Positions 10,790 to 21,502 are shown, numbered from the stretch's first letter. The stretch: 64,000 bases of DNA from Thermaerobacter marianensis (GCA_020724425.1 DYGY01000002.1:1-64000); one strand, 5' to 3'. Numbers and translations are program-made. The notes: generated from the sequence alone by a model not told the origin.

Positions 10790-12093
10790 TTAACCGCCCT
10801 CCATCCTTTATAGAGATCAGTAGTAATTTGCCATAGAGAGCGTTTGCTCTTAACCATATCGAACATAGCCTTGAACTTATCTCCCTTAGGCGTTCCATCT
10901 ACTGTCATTAATTCGTGAGAAGCAGCCAAAACCATTTCGGGATATTCTGTAAATAGATGAGTATTATCATCAATAAAGTGGCTCAAGTTTCTATACTTCT
11001 TCAGATCCTTAAGGACAAAGCTCTCTTCTAATCTCTGCTGATATCTAGAAAGAGTCTTGCTGCTGTAGTCTCCTCTTTCCTTAGCTTCAATAGCGGTCAA
11101 ACCAGCTAACTTTCCAGAGGTAATAGCAAGATTAGAACCCTCACGATGCATACCATTAACCATCTGAGCAGCATCACCAACAACCATAACTCCATCAGCA
11201 TATACCTTTGGCATGGCATGATAGCCACCTTCAGGGATTAAGTGAGCCATATATTCCTTAGTCTCACCACCAGCAATCAAAGGCTTAACCATTGGATGCT
11301 CCTTTAGATTCTCCAAAATATCATTGGGGTTAACACCCTTCTGCTGAACCTGAGAAACAAGAGCACCTGCTCCAATAGAGAGACTATCCTTGTTAGTATA
11401 GATAAAGGCTGTCCCGGTAAGGCCCATAGTGGACTCACCCACTAACTCAATGGTTGCACCTTCACCCTTTTCAAGGTTAAAGCGATCTTCAATAACACCG
11501 GTTGGCAAAGCGATGATTTCTTTAACAGCAACTGCTGCTTGGCTTGCTTTAAGATCCACACCTAGACCAACCTGCTGAACCAGCAGGTTATTCACACCCT
11601 GAGCAACAATAACCAGATCTGCATAAAGATCACCATCATCACGGCTAGTTCTTACACCAACAACCTTGCCATGCTCCATAATAAGATCAGTTACGGTTGT
11701 TTCATTAATGATGATAGCTCCCGCTTCCTCTACCTGTGCAGCCATCCACTGATCAAACTTGGCACGAAGAACAGTAAAGGCATTATAACCTTCTTCTGCT
11801 TTAAACTGAGCACTACCATACCCAATACTAAAAGCAGCATCCTTATTCATCAACCAAAGACTCTGCTTAACAATATTTCTTTCAACCGGACTACTTTTAC
11901 CCTGCCAGAAATCAGGGAAAACATCCTCAGTAGGTCTGCGATAAACAACGCCACCCATAACATTTTTTGCACCCGGATAATCTCCACGCTCAATAACAAT
12001 AACCTCTAGGCCTGCCTGGGCCATAGTATACGCAGCAGCCAGACCAGCCGGACCAGCACCAACAACAATAACGTCGAACCTTTCTTCGCTCAT
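10786..12093 (-). CDS. fixC: FAD-dependent oxidoreductase FixC (ETF:quinone oxidoreductase-like)
   Basis: VIVVGAGPAGLAAAYTMAQAGLEVIVIERG; PGAKNVMGGVVY; VVGDAAQMVNGMHREGSNLAITSG. Confidence 0.92.
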   Translation of the reverse strand: MSEERFDVIVVGAGPAGLAAAYTMAQAGLEVIVIERGDYPGAKNVMGGVVYRRPTEDVFPDFWQGKSSPVERNIVKQSLWLMNKDAAFSIGYGSAQFKAEEGYNAFTVLRAKFDQWMAAQVEEAGAIIINETTVTDLIMEHGKVVGVRTSRDDGDLYADLVIVAQGVNNLLVQQVGLGVDLKASQAAVAVKEIIALPTGVIEDRFNLEKGEGATIELVGESTMGLTGTAFIYTNKDSLSIGAGALVSQVQQKGVNPNDILENLKEHPMVKPLIAGGETKEYMAHLIPEGGYHAMPKVYADGVMVVGDAAQMVNGMHREGSNLAITSGKLAGLTAIEAKERGDYSSKTLSRYQQRLEESFVLKDLKKYRNLSHFIDDNTHLFTEYPEMVLAASHELMTVDGTPKGDKFKAMFDMVKSKRSLWQITTDLYKGWRAVK

Positions 12094-12131
12094 GCGTCTC
12101 CTCCTTTGCCTGCTTTTTCATGAGGAATAGA

Positions 12132-13193
12132 TTAGTTGCTTGCTACCTCTACACCTTCTGTAGTAGATTCTCCTGCCAAACGTTTACGTAGCTCCTCGGT
12201 CAAGGCCGGTACAATCTCTTGAAGATCTCCTACAATTCCGTAGGTAGCTGTCTTAAAGATTGGTGCCTCCGGATCCTTGTTAATAGCAATAATCACTTCT
12301 GATGTCTGCATACCGACCAAGTGCTGGATAGCTCCAGATATACCAATAGCGATATATATCTTCGGCCTTACTGTTACACCAGTCTGGCCTACCTGATACT
12401 CATGACCAATCCAACCTGCATCTACTGCAGCTCTTGAAGCAGCAACTGTACCACCAAGTACCTCTGCTAAGTCCTCTACAAGTTTGAAGTTCTTGGCTTC
12501 ACCAATACCTTTTCCACCGGCAACAATAATTTCTGCCTCATCTAGATTGGCGGTCTTAACATTCTCTTGAATATAGCCAAGAACCTTAACAACAATATCT
12601 TCTTCCTTCATTGGCAGTGCTTCACGAATAATCTCGCCTGTCCTGCCTTCCTGTTGTTCAGGAGCAGCCATAACTCTTGGACGGACTGTTGCCATTTGTG
12701 GCCTTAATACATCACAAATAATTGTTGCCATTAATTTACCACCAAATGTAGGACGAACTGCATGTAAAAGTCTTGTGTCCTCTTCTACCTCTAATTCGGT
12801 ACAATCAGCGGTAAGTCCTGTCTGCACTTCAGTAGCTACAGCACCGGCTAGATCTCTACCCATTGTTGTTGCACCTAACAGGAAGATCTCTGGCTTATAC
12901 TTCTCAACCAACATACTAACTGCTTTAGTGTAAGGAATATTTCTGTAATCCTTTAGAGCACCGTCTTCAACAAGATAAACCTTATCAAATCCATAAGCAA
13001 AGGCTTGCTTGGCTAAATCCTCAACATTATCCCCCAACAAGACTCCTGCTAACTCAGTATCAAGCTTATCAGCAATTCTGCGTCCAGCACCAGCTAATTC
13101 CCAGGATACAGGGGCCATCTCGCCATGATTCTGCTCAAGAAAAATCCACACACCACGATGGCTCTCCATACTCATCTGCAACTCCCCCTTCAA
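12132..13193 (-). CDS. fixB: Electron transfer flavoprotein alpha subunit
   Basis: C-terminal ETF-alpha FAD domain: AGWIGHEYQVGQTGVTVRPKIYIAIGISGAIQHLVGMQTSEVIIAINKDPEAPIF. Confidence 0.93.
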   Translation of the reverse strand: MKGELQMSMESHRGVWIFLEQNHGEMAPVSWELAGAGRRIADKLDTELAGVLLGDNVEDLAKQAFAYGFDKVYLVEDGALKDYRNIPYTKAVSMLVEKYKPEIFLLGATTMGRDLAGAVATEVQTGLTADCTELEVEEDTRLLHAVRPTFGGKLMATIICDVLRPQMATVRPRVMAAPEQQEGRTGEIIREALPMKEEDIVVKVLGYIQENVKTANLDEAEIIVAGGKGIGEAKNFKLVEDLAEVLGGTVAASRAAVDAGWIGHEYQVGQTGVTVRPKIYIAIGISGAIQHLVGMQTSEVIIAINKDPEAPIFKTATYGIVGDLQEIVPALTEELRKRLAGESTTEGVEVASN

Positions 13194-13197
13194 TACC

Positions 13198-14022
13198 TTA
13201 GCGATCAGCCACTAAATGGCCCTCAGCAAACAATTTATCAACTAAACTTACCACTGCTTCCTGTGGCGTACCTTCAATAATTTCACCTGGTTCATTGGTT
13301 AGCTGCTGGACAAAGCTTCTCCCTACTCTGGTGGGTGAACCTTTCAAACCTACCTTTGTCCGATCAGCTTCAATAACAGTGTGATCCCAGGCTTTTGGAT
13401 TATGTGTTGCTGCCTTAATCAAGTTTGGCAGTGTTGCGTAACGAACATCATTAATCTCTTTTTCAACAGTTAGCAATGCTGGCAAAGTGCTCTCAACAAT
13501 TTGCTTAGAACCCTCTAGCCTACGTTCCACTACAATCTTCTTGTTTTCTACATCAATACTACGAACCTTCTCAACATAGGTTAGCAGAGGTAGATTCATC
13601 CTCTGAGCAATACCGGGACCTGTTTGTGCAGTGTCACCATCAATAGCTTGCTTCCCAGCAAAAATCAGATCAACCGGCTCACTCCCGGCAATCTTCTGAA
13701 TGGTACTTGCTAACACATAACTTGTGGCAAAGGTATCTGAAGCAGCAAAAACACGATCAGTGACAAGAACTGTCTCATCCGCCCCCAGTGATACTGCCTC
13801 TTTAAGAACCTGTACAGCAGCTGGTGGTCCCATAGTTATAACAGTAACTTTTCCACCAACCTGCTCCTTAATACGAACAGCTTCCTCAACAGCATGAATA
13901 TCATAAGGATTCATAATTGAAGGAACACCTGCGCGTACAAGGGTGTTAGTCTTCGGATCAATACGTACTTCTGTGGTATCCGGCACCTGCTTAATACATA
14001 CAACTACATGCAATGTTTTCAC
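13198..14022 (-). CDS. fixA: Electron transfer flavoprotein beta subunit
   Basis: VVVCIKQVPDTTEVRIDPKT; FAGKQAIDGDTAQTGPGIAQ. Confidence 0.93.
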   Translation of the reverse strand: MKTLHVVVCIKQVPDTTEVRIDPKTNTLVRAGVPSIMNPYDIHAVEEAVRIKEQVGGKVTVITMGPPAAVQVLKEAVSLGADETVLVTDRVFAASDTFATSYVLASTIQKIAGSEPVDLIFAGKQAIDGDTAQTGPGIAQRMNLPLLTYVEKVRSIDVENKKIVVERRLEGSKQIVESTLPALLTVEKEINDVRYATLPNLIKAATHNPKAWDHTVIEADRTKVGLKGSPTRVGRSFVQQLTNEPGEIIEGTPQEAVVSLVDKLFAEGHLVADR

Positions 14023-14151
14023 CTTCCTATAAGTAATTCAAGACTTGTTACAAATTGAACTTGCTATATTGAAAACATTTGTTCCAAATATCACGAGCTA
14101 AACCATACAGTATTGTATCATATTTTTATGCTTGCGAAAACCCAATAGTCT

Positions 14152-15237
14152 TTAGATAACCTTTTTCAATCTATCATTAATAGTAATACCCGGGATACGT
14201 CCTCTTTTTGCCATGGGTTTTCCATCAATCATTTTAATGTCCATGGTCATATCAATAGGTGGCGCAGCTGATATGTAACTACCCACACCAAATCCTGTAG
14301 CACCAGCTTCAATGAGCTCAACCATTCTTTCCGGGGTAACTCCTCCGGAAACAAAGATACCTACATGACCATAACCAGCCTGTTCTAAACGTGCTTTCAC
14401 TTCCCTTACTAAGCCTACAGTCACACCACCCCGTTCACCTGGAGTATCCAAACGAACAGCCTGTAATTTCTCCTTAAGTTCATTAGCTACCCTTAAGCTC
14501 TCTTCAGCCTCATCCTTAAAAGTATCAACCAATATGATTCTGCTCTCACTCTCAGGCATTGACTCATCATAGGCCTTAGCTACCTCAACAGTATCTCCAG
14601 CAATAATTACCAGAGCATGAGGAATAGTTCCTCTTGGCTGGGTACCGCCTAATTTGGCACCAAGGATATTGCTAGCACCAGTCATACCACCTACAAGAGC
14701 AGCCCTCTCCATAACCGGTGCAACAGCAGGATGCAAATGTCTTGAACCAAAACAGATAGTCGGGAGATCCTTAGCAACCTCTCTAACTTCCCTGGCTCTA
14801 GTAGCCCAGCCACTTGCAGACGCAAGCATACCTAACATAATAGTCTCCAAATAGCCAAACTCAGAATATGGTCCCTCAATACGCATAATGACTTCTTTCT
14901 TAGAGAAACGCTCACCCTCACTGAGTGCAAAAACAGATAAATCATGATTCTTTAAAACATTAAGAGTCTCATCCATCCCTGCTAAAACACCATCACGACT
15001 CGGAAAAATCTCAGCAACCACCGTAGTATCTGCCTTGCCAAATTGCCTCAAGAGTTCAATAGTCTTAACAAAGTATATATCATTACTTATTCCCTGAAGA
15101 ATCTCTTCATGGGTAGCAGAATGCAAGACACGGTCCTTATCAACTTCTAATGCTAGAGCATCTGCTAGATTATCAATGATTTTCCTTGGCTTGTCCAAGA
15201 CCTCACCTTCCTCCCACCCATAATTACCGAAGTCCAA
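14152..15237 (-). CDS. Nicotinate phosphoribosyltransferase
   Basis: FGSRHLHPAVAPVMERAALVGGMTGASN; GVTVGLVREVKARL; FGVGSYI. Confidence 0.88.
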   Translation of the reverse strand: MDFGNYGWEEGEVLDKPRKIIDNLADALALEVDKDRVLHSATHEEILQGISNDIYFVKTIELLRQFGKADTTVVAEIFPSRDGVLAGMDETLNVLKNHDLSVFALSEGERFSKKEVIMRIEGPYSEFGYLETIMLGMLASASGWATRAREVREVAKDLPTICFGSRHLHPAVAPVMERAALVGGMTGASNILGAKLGGTQPRGTIPHALVIIAGDTVEVAKAYDESMPESESRIILVDTFKDEAEESLRVANELKEKLQAVRLDTPGERGGVTVGLVREVKARLEQAGYGHVGIFVSGGVTPERMVELIEAGATGFGVGSYISAAPPIDMTMDIKMIDGKPMAKRGRIPGITINDRLKKVI

Positions 15238-15928
15238 CAGCTATATATAAAGCATCAACTTCCTGCTGACTTAAATACCGATATTCACCTGCTGTTAAAC
15301 TACCAATCTTTAAAGAACCAATAGCAATTCTCTTTAGATTAATAACTTCATAGCCTAAAGCAGATAGCATCCGTCTAATCTGACGATTTCGACCTTCTCT
15401 TAACACTATCTCTAGCATATTAGGTTTAAGCCTCATAACATCTGCTTTAGCTGTTATGCCATCACTTAATTCCACACCTGTAGCTAATGATTTTAAATCC
15501 CAATCACTTGGGTGCCCCCAAACCGTAACCTGATATGTCTTTGGCAATTCAAAACGAGGATGGGTCAAGCGATAAGTCAACTCTCCATCATTAGTTAGAA
15601 GGATAAGACCTTCACTGTCATAATCCAATCTACCAACAGGATAAACTCGTATATCCTTTGGTACAAGCTCTACAACTGTTGGTCTTCTAAACTCATCACT
15701 CGCTGTAGACACAACCCCTACAGGCTTATACAGAAGAATATAGGTTAACTCTTTTTGGGTACCGATTGGAGTACCATCAACAACTACCATATCCTTACCA
15801 GGTTCAATCTTGGTACCCAGTTCAGTAACAATCCTGTCATTGACCCTGACACGGCCAGATTGAATCATCTCTTCTGCCTTACGCCGAGAAGCAATTCCCT
15901 GTTGAGCCAGATACTTCTGTAGCCTCAC
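15224..15928 (-). CDS. rRNA large-subunit pseudouridine synthase (RluB/RsuA family)
   Basis: S4 domain MRLQKYLAQQGIASRRKAEEMI; VGRLDYDSEGLILLTNDGEL; GRNRQIRRML. Confidence 0.92.
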   Translation of the reverse strand: MRLQKYLAQQGIASRRKAEEMIQSGRVRVNDRIVTELGTKIEPGKDMVVVDGTPIGTQKELTYILLYKPVGVVSTASDEFRRPTVVELVPKDIRVYPVGRLDYDSEGLILLTNDGELTYRLTHPRFELPKTYQVTVWGHPSDWDLKSLATGVELSDGITAKADVMRLKPNMLEIVLREGRNRQIRRMLSALGYEVINLKRIAIGSLKIGSLTAGEYRYLSQQEVDALYIAVGLR

Positions 15929-16389
15929 TCTTCTACCTCAACTAAAAGATCAAGTTCAACAGCTGAACCCAAAGGCAAACCACTAGAACCAACAGCAGCC
16001 CGGGCATGTTTACCCTTTTCACCAAATAGCTCAACCAAAAGATTGCTCGCCCCATTAATGACCTTTGGTTGATCCCCAAACTCAACCGTGCTGTTAACAT
16101 ACCCTGTAAGCTTAACCACTCTCTTAACCTTATCCAAATCACCAACAAGTGATTTTACCACTGCCAAAGCATTTAAGGCACATAACTCTGCCGCCTTATA
16201 ACCAGTCTCCACATCAACATCTTGCCCTAGAACACCTTTGTATACCAGCTTACCATCAGCAATAGCTACCTGCCCCGAAGTGAATACCAGATTACCCAGC
16301 TTCACTCCTGGAACATAGGCAGCTAAAGGTGTAGGTACCTCTGGCAAAGAATAGCCCATTTCTTTAAGCCTATCTTCAACTTTCCCCAT
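15925..16389 (-). CDS. RidA family protein
   Basis: LVFTSGQVAIADGKLVYKG and ARAAVGSSGLPLGSAVELDLLVEV. Confidence 0.9.
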   Translation of the reverse strand: MGKVEDRLKEMGYSLPEVPTPLAAYVPGVKLGNLVFTSGQVAIADGKLVYKGVLGQDVDVETGYKAAELCALNALAVVKSLVGDLDKVKRVVKLTGYVNSTVEFGDQPKVINGASNLLVELFGEKGKHARAAVGSSGLPLGSAVELDLLVEVEE

Positions 16390-16463
16390 TTTTTCACCCC
16401 TTAAAATTTCTCACATACGTTAGCACTTATTATATCACATCATTTCCAATATGAACCTCATTT

Positions 16464-17009
16464 TCAATAACCAAAAACAAGCCGAACAACCATAACTGCA
16501 GCTATAAATCCCGCTAGATCACCTAAGAGCCCGACAGGTAATGCATGCCTGGTATTCCGGATCCCCACAGAACCAAAATAGACACTGAGAATATAAAAGG
16601 TCGTATCAGTACTGCCCTGCATAGTTGATGCCAACCTGCCAATGTATGAATCAGGACCATGAAACTTTAATAATTCAGCCGTTATGCCTAAAGCACCACC
16701 ACCAGACAGGGGACGCATAATAACAAGAGGTAGAATCTCTGCTGGCACACCAAAAAAACTCAACACTGGCGCTAGAGTTTCCGCTAACAAACTCATAGCC
16801 CCGGCAGACCGAAAAATACCTAGAGCCACAAAAACAGCTACAACATAAGGCATAATCCGCACAGCTATCCAGAATCCCTCAGATGCTCCTTCAACAAAGG
16901 CTTCATAAACCCTAACACCCTTAAAGTACCCGTACACAGGAATAAAAGCAAGTAGAAAAGGAATTGTCCATAAGGAGATGAAGTCAAGCACTGCCCACAT
17001 TAAGCTCAC
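16464..17009 (-). CDS. spmB: Spore maturation protein B
   Basis: RPLSGGGALGITAELLKFHGPDSYIGRLASTMQGSTDTTFYILSVYFGSVGIRNTRHALPVGLLGD; paired with SpmA. Confidence 0.92.
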   Translation of the reverse strand: MSLMWAVLDFISLWTIPFLLAFIPVYGYFKGVRVYEAFVEGASEGFWIAVRIMPYVVAVFVALGIFRSAGAMSLLAETLAPVLSFFGVPAEILPLVIMRPLSGGGALGITAELLKFHGPDSYIGRLASTMQGSTDTTFYILSVYFGSVGIRNTRHALPVGLLGDLAGFIAAVMVVRLVFGY

Positions 17010-17590
17010 CTCCGCCTTCTATATTTTCTAAGAATATAGTCAGCAGATAGAGCTACCACTGTTGAGCATATGGTAGCTATGATAGTTGTACCAACAATCT
17101 CTGTAGGGCTAACTGACCCAGTTGCTGCCCTTAAAGCAATCACTGTTCCAGGAATTATCGTAACGCTAGAAGTGTTCATGGCTAGAAAAGTAACCATAGC
17201 ATCACTAGCCGTCTCTTTATCTTCGTTAAGTTCCTGAAGCTCTTGCATAGCTTTTAAACCAAAGGGTGTGGCAGCAGGACCAAGACCAAAAAGATTGGCA
17301 CTCATATTCATGAGTATGGAACCCATCGCCTTATGTCCCTTGGGAATACTAGGGAAAATCCACTGAACAAGAGGTCTTAAGAAATCCGCTAAAGCCTTAA
17401 CTAACCCTGCCTCCTCAGCAATCTTCATTATCCCTAGCCAGAGAATCATAACACCTATCAAACCAAGTACAGTCTCCACACCAAGCTGAGCTGAAGTCAT
17501 AGCTGATTCCGTTACCTTACTAACCTCACCATGACGGGCAGCAACCAAAACACCGGAAACCACAAGTATCATCCAAATCAAATTAACCAC
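17006..17590 (-). CDS. spmA: Spore maturation protein A
   Basis: MNMSANLFGLGPAATPFGLKAMQELQELN; FLAMNTSSVTIIPGTVIALRA. Confidence 0.92.
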   Translation of the reverse strand: MVNLIWMILVVSGVLVAARHGEVSKVTESAMTSAQLGVETVLGLIGVMILWLGIMKIAEEAGLVKALADFLRPLVQWIFPSIPKGHKAMGSILMNMSANLFGLGPAATPFGLKAMQELQELNEDKETASDAMVTFLAMNTSSVTIIPGTVIALRAATGSVSPTEIVGTTIIATICSTVVALSADYILRKYRRRR

Positions 17591-17655
17591 AACAATCCCT
17601 CCGTGGTCTTGACATGTTCTAAATATATGTCAATTCATCGGAGGGCTATGAATAT

Positions 17656-18900
17656 CTAAGCAGTATATCTTGAAGTGAACCGAAAGGCAAAACTACCTAG
17701 AATCCTGATAACCACTGCCACATAAAATGCCACCTTAATAGACCAGGTATCCATAATCCAGACACCAAACAAAGGAGCTATTGTGGCTGAAAAAGCAATC
17801 AAAGTACTGTAATAGGCTATAAAGGTTGTCTTGTCTTCTTGAGGAACAACCTCAAGCAATCTATTAAATAGCAAGAGATTAACCCCAGAAATCATTAGAC
17901 CCGAATAGAAACTTAGAACACCTAGAGTCCTCAAGTCATGAGCATTAGCATAAACCAGAGGAATAACCGCCAAACCAAGAGTTGCCCAGGCCAAAGGCTG
18001 AACATTACCCTTCCTATTAGACCATTTAGCCCAGTATGGTAACGCTAGAATGCTAGTTATAGTGGTTAATACCGTAAACCTGCTAAGCCAAACATTAGTG
18101 GCCCCAAGATAATCTACCTGATACTTGGTAAATAGGGGCCAGGCCATCTGCCAACCAAAATGAAACAATAACGAAGTGCCACAGAAAATCAGGAAAGCTT
18201 TTTGATTCAACAACTGCTGCCAGCGAAAACCCCTATTTTTACGTACTTCCCCAGATACACCTCTTTTCCTAGGCGGAAAGATCTTTAAGAAGTAATATAC
18301 TTCACCTAAAGCAAAAAGAAAAGCAACACTAAACATGAGCTGATAACCGTAAGGAAAACCAATCATATCCATGATCTTTCCTGTAGTTAATACAGCAATA
18401 GTACCCGCAATTCCCATAAGCCTATTCCGTCCGGCAAAAGCATCAGCTCTTTTTTCAGCGGGAATAATATCTGCTATATATGACTGCCAAGAAACACCTG
18501 CAAGAGCACCGGGAAGATTCATCAAAGCCACAGCTAAAACCAGCAAAGTAACTCTAATATCCTCTGTAAAAAATGGTATAAGTGCTAGTACCAAAAAGAA
18601 AGACCTATGCATAAGAATTAGACTTGAAGTAACCTTACGCTTATCCCTAATCCTATCAATAAGTATGGCTCCTGGAATCATAACCAGCATACTCACCAAA
18701 GCAGGGGCAGAAGAAAGCATAGCCAGCTCAAAATTGCTCGCACCTAACCTCAAAGCATAAATCCCCAGAAAGGGTTGAACCATATTGGAAGCAAGAATGG
18801 CATAAATACCATTCAAATTGTTATACCAAACATTATGCTGATACACCATCTCCCCAAGACTACGTGGTCTTGGCCCACGCCAAAAGCGCCAGTTAGGCAT
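17656..18900 (-). CDS. MFS transporter
   Basis: ~12 hydrophobic segments; PGAILIDRIRDKRKV loop motif. Confidence 0.82.
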   Translation of the reverse strand: MPNWRFWRGPRPRSLGEMVYQHNVWYNNLNGIYAILASNMVQPFLGIYALRLGASNFELAMLSSAPALVSMLVMIPGAILIDRIRDKRKVTSSLILMHRSFFLVLALIPFFTEDIRVTLLVLAVALMNLPGALAGVSWQSYIADIIPAEKRADAFAGRNRLMGIAGTIAVLTTGKIMDMIGFPYGYQLMFSVAFLFALGEVYYFLKIFPPRKRGVSGEVRKNRGFRWQQLLNQKAFLIFCGTSLLFHFGWQMAWPLFTKYQVDYLGATNVWLSRFTVLTTITSILALPYWAKWSNRKGNVQPLAWATLGLAVIPLVYANAHDLRTLGVLSFYSGLMISGVNLLLFNRLLEVVPQEDKTTFIAYYSTLIAFSATIAPLFGVWIMDTWSIKVAFYVAVVIRILGSFAFRFTSRYTA

Positions 18901-18968
18901 ATAAAATCATCTCCCCAAAGAACTCTCCCACAGATATCTTCGTATATCGAAAGAATACTCCTCTATTG

Positions 18969-19850
18969 CTAAACAGTCAACTTGAATCTATCAAAAACCT
19001 CTTTCAGATTCTGCTTGTTTTCTAGCACACCCTTAAAAAGATCTCCTCTCTCCGTTATTTGCTCCCTTACAGTCCTAATTGTAAAATCTAGAGGTCTAAT
19101 ACCAGTTAGTTCATCCCAGGATACAGGCATCGATACAGGAGCACCATTAAGAGGCCTTGGTAGATAAACTCCCGCCAGAGTCTTGCCAAGATGATTCTGC
19201 AAATAATCAAAATATACCTTGCCCCCTCTGTCCTTAACCCTCCTTTCCAAAGTGACTTTCTTTGGATAACTCCCTGCCACAATCCTCCCAATTTCGCGAG
19301 TCACCATAACAACCTCTGCATATGTATATTCATTGATTATCGGTACATAGATATGTAAACCACTAGCTCCAGAAGTCTTGGGATACCCCTGTAATCCGGC
19401 CCAGCTTAATACCTCTCCTGTTAGTTTGGCTACCTCAACAACATCAGAGAATGTGGCTCCTTTAGACGGATCAAGATCAATAACAAACACATCTGGATAC
19501 TCAACCGAATCAACCCTAGATAACCAGGGATGCATCTCAATTGCACCTAGATTTCCAAGCCACAAAAGACTCTCTGTCCTGTTAACCACAGGAAAAGCAA
19601 TATATCTTTGAGAGTGTTCAGAATACCAAAGAAAGGTATCTAACCATGAAGGAGCATAATTAGGTAAATCCTTTTGATAAAAGGATTTACCTTCAATGCC
19701 ATCTGGATATCTAGTCAAAACCAGAGGACGATTCTTTAAATAGGGGATAATGTGGTTGGCCATACTGTTTAAGTAATTGAGATAGTCCCCCTTAGTAAGG
19801 TTATCCTTAGGCCAGTATAGCTTCTGTAAGTTGCTAAACAAGAACCTCAC
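18969..19850 (-). CDS. ligD: NHEJ primase/polymerase, LigD polymerase-domain protein
   Basis: YWPKDNLTKGDYLNYL; RPLVLTRYPDGIEGKSFYQKD; VIDLDPSKGATF; TSGASGLHIYVPI. Confidence 0.93.
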   Translation of the reverse strand: MRFLFSNLQKLYWPKDNLTKGDYLNYLNSMANHIIPYLKNRPLVLTRYPDGIEGKSFYQKDLPNYAPSWLDTFLWYSEHSQRYIAFPVVNRTESLLWLGNLGAIEMHPWLSRVDSVEYPDVFVIDLDPSKGATFSDVVEVAKLTGEVLSWAGLQGYPKTSGASGLHIYVPIINEYTYAEVVMVTREIGRIVAGSYPKKVTLERRVKDRGGKVYFDYLQNHLGKTLAGVYLPRPLNGAPVSMPVSWDELTGIRPLDFTIRTVREQITERGDLFKGVLENKQNLKEVFDRFKLTV

Positions 19851-19852
19851 CC

Positions 19853-20728
19853 CTAAAGTGTAATACTCTCAGGAGATTCACCTAAAAAACCCTTTAAAGA
19901 AGGAGAGCGTAGCTGCCCCTTTTGAGTCCACTCAGCATACTCCACCAAAACAGTCAAAACAGGTTTGACATAGTTGATTCCCTTTCCACTACCAATCCTG
20001 TTTTCCCGGAGATGCTGAATAAGGATTTTAGCTTCATCCTCCCTTATTCCAGAACCAACCCTACCAATATACTTAAGTTTACCTTCAAGGTATGCACCTA
20101 AGGCTAGAGATCTTAACCTCTGTCCCTTTTCCTCATAACCAATTATGATAGCTTTTTGCCGCCTTCTATACTTAATCTTTAGCCAGTATTCACTCTTTCC
20201 CATTACATACGGACTATCAAGTTTCTTAGCTACAATGCCTTCTAGAGATAACTCCTTAACCCGTTTATATAGCTTCTCGCCTGAAGACATTACATAATCA
20301 ACAGCACTAACTTCACTGCTACTTAAGAGCCTTTCTAAGACCTCTTTCCTAGCCATTAACGGTCTTTCTAAAAGGCTTACATCTCCCTTTTGCAACACAT
20401 CAAAAACCATGAAGTACACGGGGATATTACTCTTGCTCATAACTCTTTTCATAACCAGAGGAAAACTTGGCTTACCGGTCTCTTGGCTTAAGGCAATTAT
20501 TTCACCATCAAGAATACAATCGGGGATGCCCCTTAAACTCTTCACCAAGTCCGGGAACATCATTGTCCAATCCCGACCTCGTTTGCTTAGTAACCTTATC
20601 TTTTCATCAACGCATGCCAGAGTACGGACTCCATCCCATTTAACCTCATAGACATATTCCTTATCATCAAACGGCTCTGGATATGATACTGGTTCCATCG
20701 GTTTTAGATAATCAGTGTCTAATTTCAT
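19853..20728 (-). CDS. ATP-dependent DNA ligase (LigD ligase-domain protein)
   Basis: YEVKWDGVRTLA nucleotidyltransfer motif I; LDGEIIAL; EGIVAKKLDSPY; WLKIKYRRRQKAIIIGY. Confidence 0.93.
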   Translation of the reverse strand: MKLDTDYLKPMEPVSYPEPFDDKEYVYEVKWDGVRTLACVDEKIRLLSKRGRDWTMMFPDLVKSLRGIPDCILDGEIIALSQETGKPSFPLVMKRVMSKSNIPVYFMVFDVLQKGDVSLLERPLMARKEVLERLLSSSEVSAVDYVMSSGEKLYKRVKELSLEGIVAKKLDSPYVMGKSEYWLKIKYRRRQKAIIIGYEEKGQRLRSLALGAYLEGKLKYIGRVGSGIREDEAKILIQHLRENRIGSGKGINYVKPVLTVLVEYAEWTQKGQLRSPSLKGFLGESPESITL

Positions 20729-21500
20729 CTTGATTGTCCAAAACAGCTATACTCTTGCGTAGAGCCTCCATAAGGTCTAATACCTCTGGGTCTACCCTTT
20801 TTTCCACTTCAACAAACTCCTCACCGGTTACCTTCTTCTCAATTAGTTCTAACAAAGCAGTCCGATACTCATCAATATACTTTTCAGGATTAAAAGGCAC
20901 AGATAGGCTGTTAATTAAATCTATGGCCAGTTTAGTTTCCCTTTCACTGGCCTCACCAACAACTTGTATATATGGAATATCAGCCACAGGACGAATCTCT
21001 GCTGGATAGAAGATTGTTTCTAGAAGCAGGGACTCTTCAGATCCAACTCTTAGAACTGCTAGACTCTCTTTCTGTCTTAAAGCAATCTTTGCTATCCCTA
21101 CCTTATCTGTCTTTTGCATCGCCTTAATCAAAAGACCATATGCCTTTCCTCCAGTCTCTGTAGGGCCAAGATAATATGTTTTTTGATAATAGATGGGATC
21201 AATCTCAGAGATAGCTACAAAATCTAAGATATCAATAGTCTTTAATGTCTTAAGTGGCAGACTAGCAAAATCTTCATCTGCAAGAATGACATATTGACCC
21301 GGGTTATAGCTATATCCCTTAACAATCTCTCCTGCTTTAACTTCTCTTTCACAAACAGGACAATACTTTTGATACTTAATGGGTGAGTGGCATTTATGCA
21401 ACTGATTGAAACTAACCCTCTTGTCTTCTGTTGCAGCATAAAGACTCACAGGAATATTAACCAGACCAAAACTAATAGAACCCTTCCAGATACTACGCAT
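20712..21500 (-). CDS. ku: Non-homologous end joining protein Ku
   Basis: MRSIWKGSISFGLVNIPVSLYAATEDKRVSFNQLH; start at the RBS-preceded ATG (21500), internal to the track ORF. Confidence 0.95.
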   Translation of the reverse strand: MRSIWKGSISFGLVNIPVSLYAATEDKRVSFNQLHKCHSPIKYQKYCPVCEREVKAGEIVKGYSYNPGQYVILADEDFASLPLKTLKTIDILDFVAISEIDPIYYQKTYYLGPTETGGKAYGLLIKAMQKTDKVGIAKIALRQKESLAVLRVGSEESLLLETIFYPAEIRPVADIPYIQVVGEASERETKLAIDLINSLSVPFNPEKYIDEYRTALLELIEKKVTGEEFVEVEKRVDPEVLDLMEALRKSIAVLDNQDEIRH

Positions 21501-21502
21501 AA

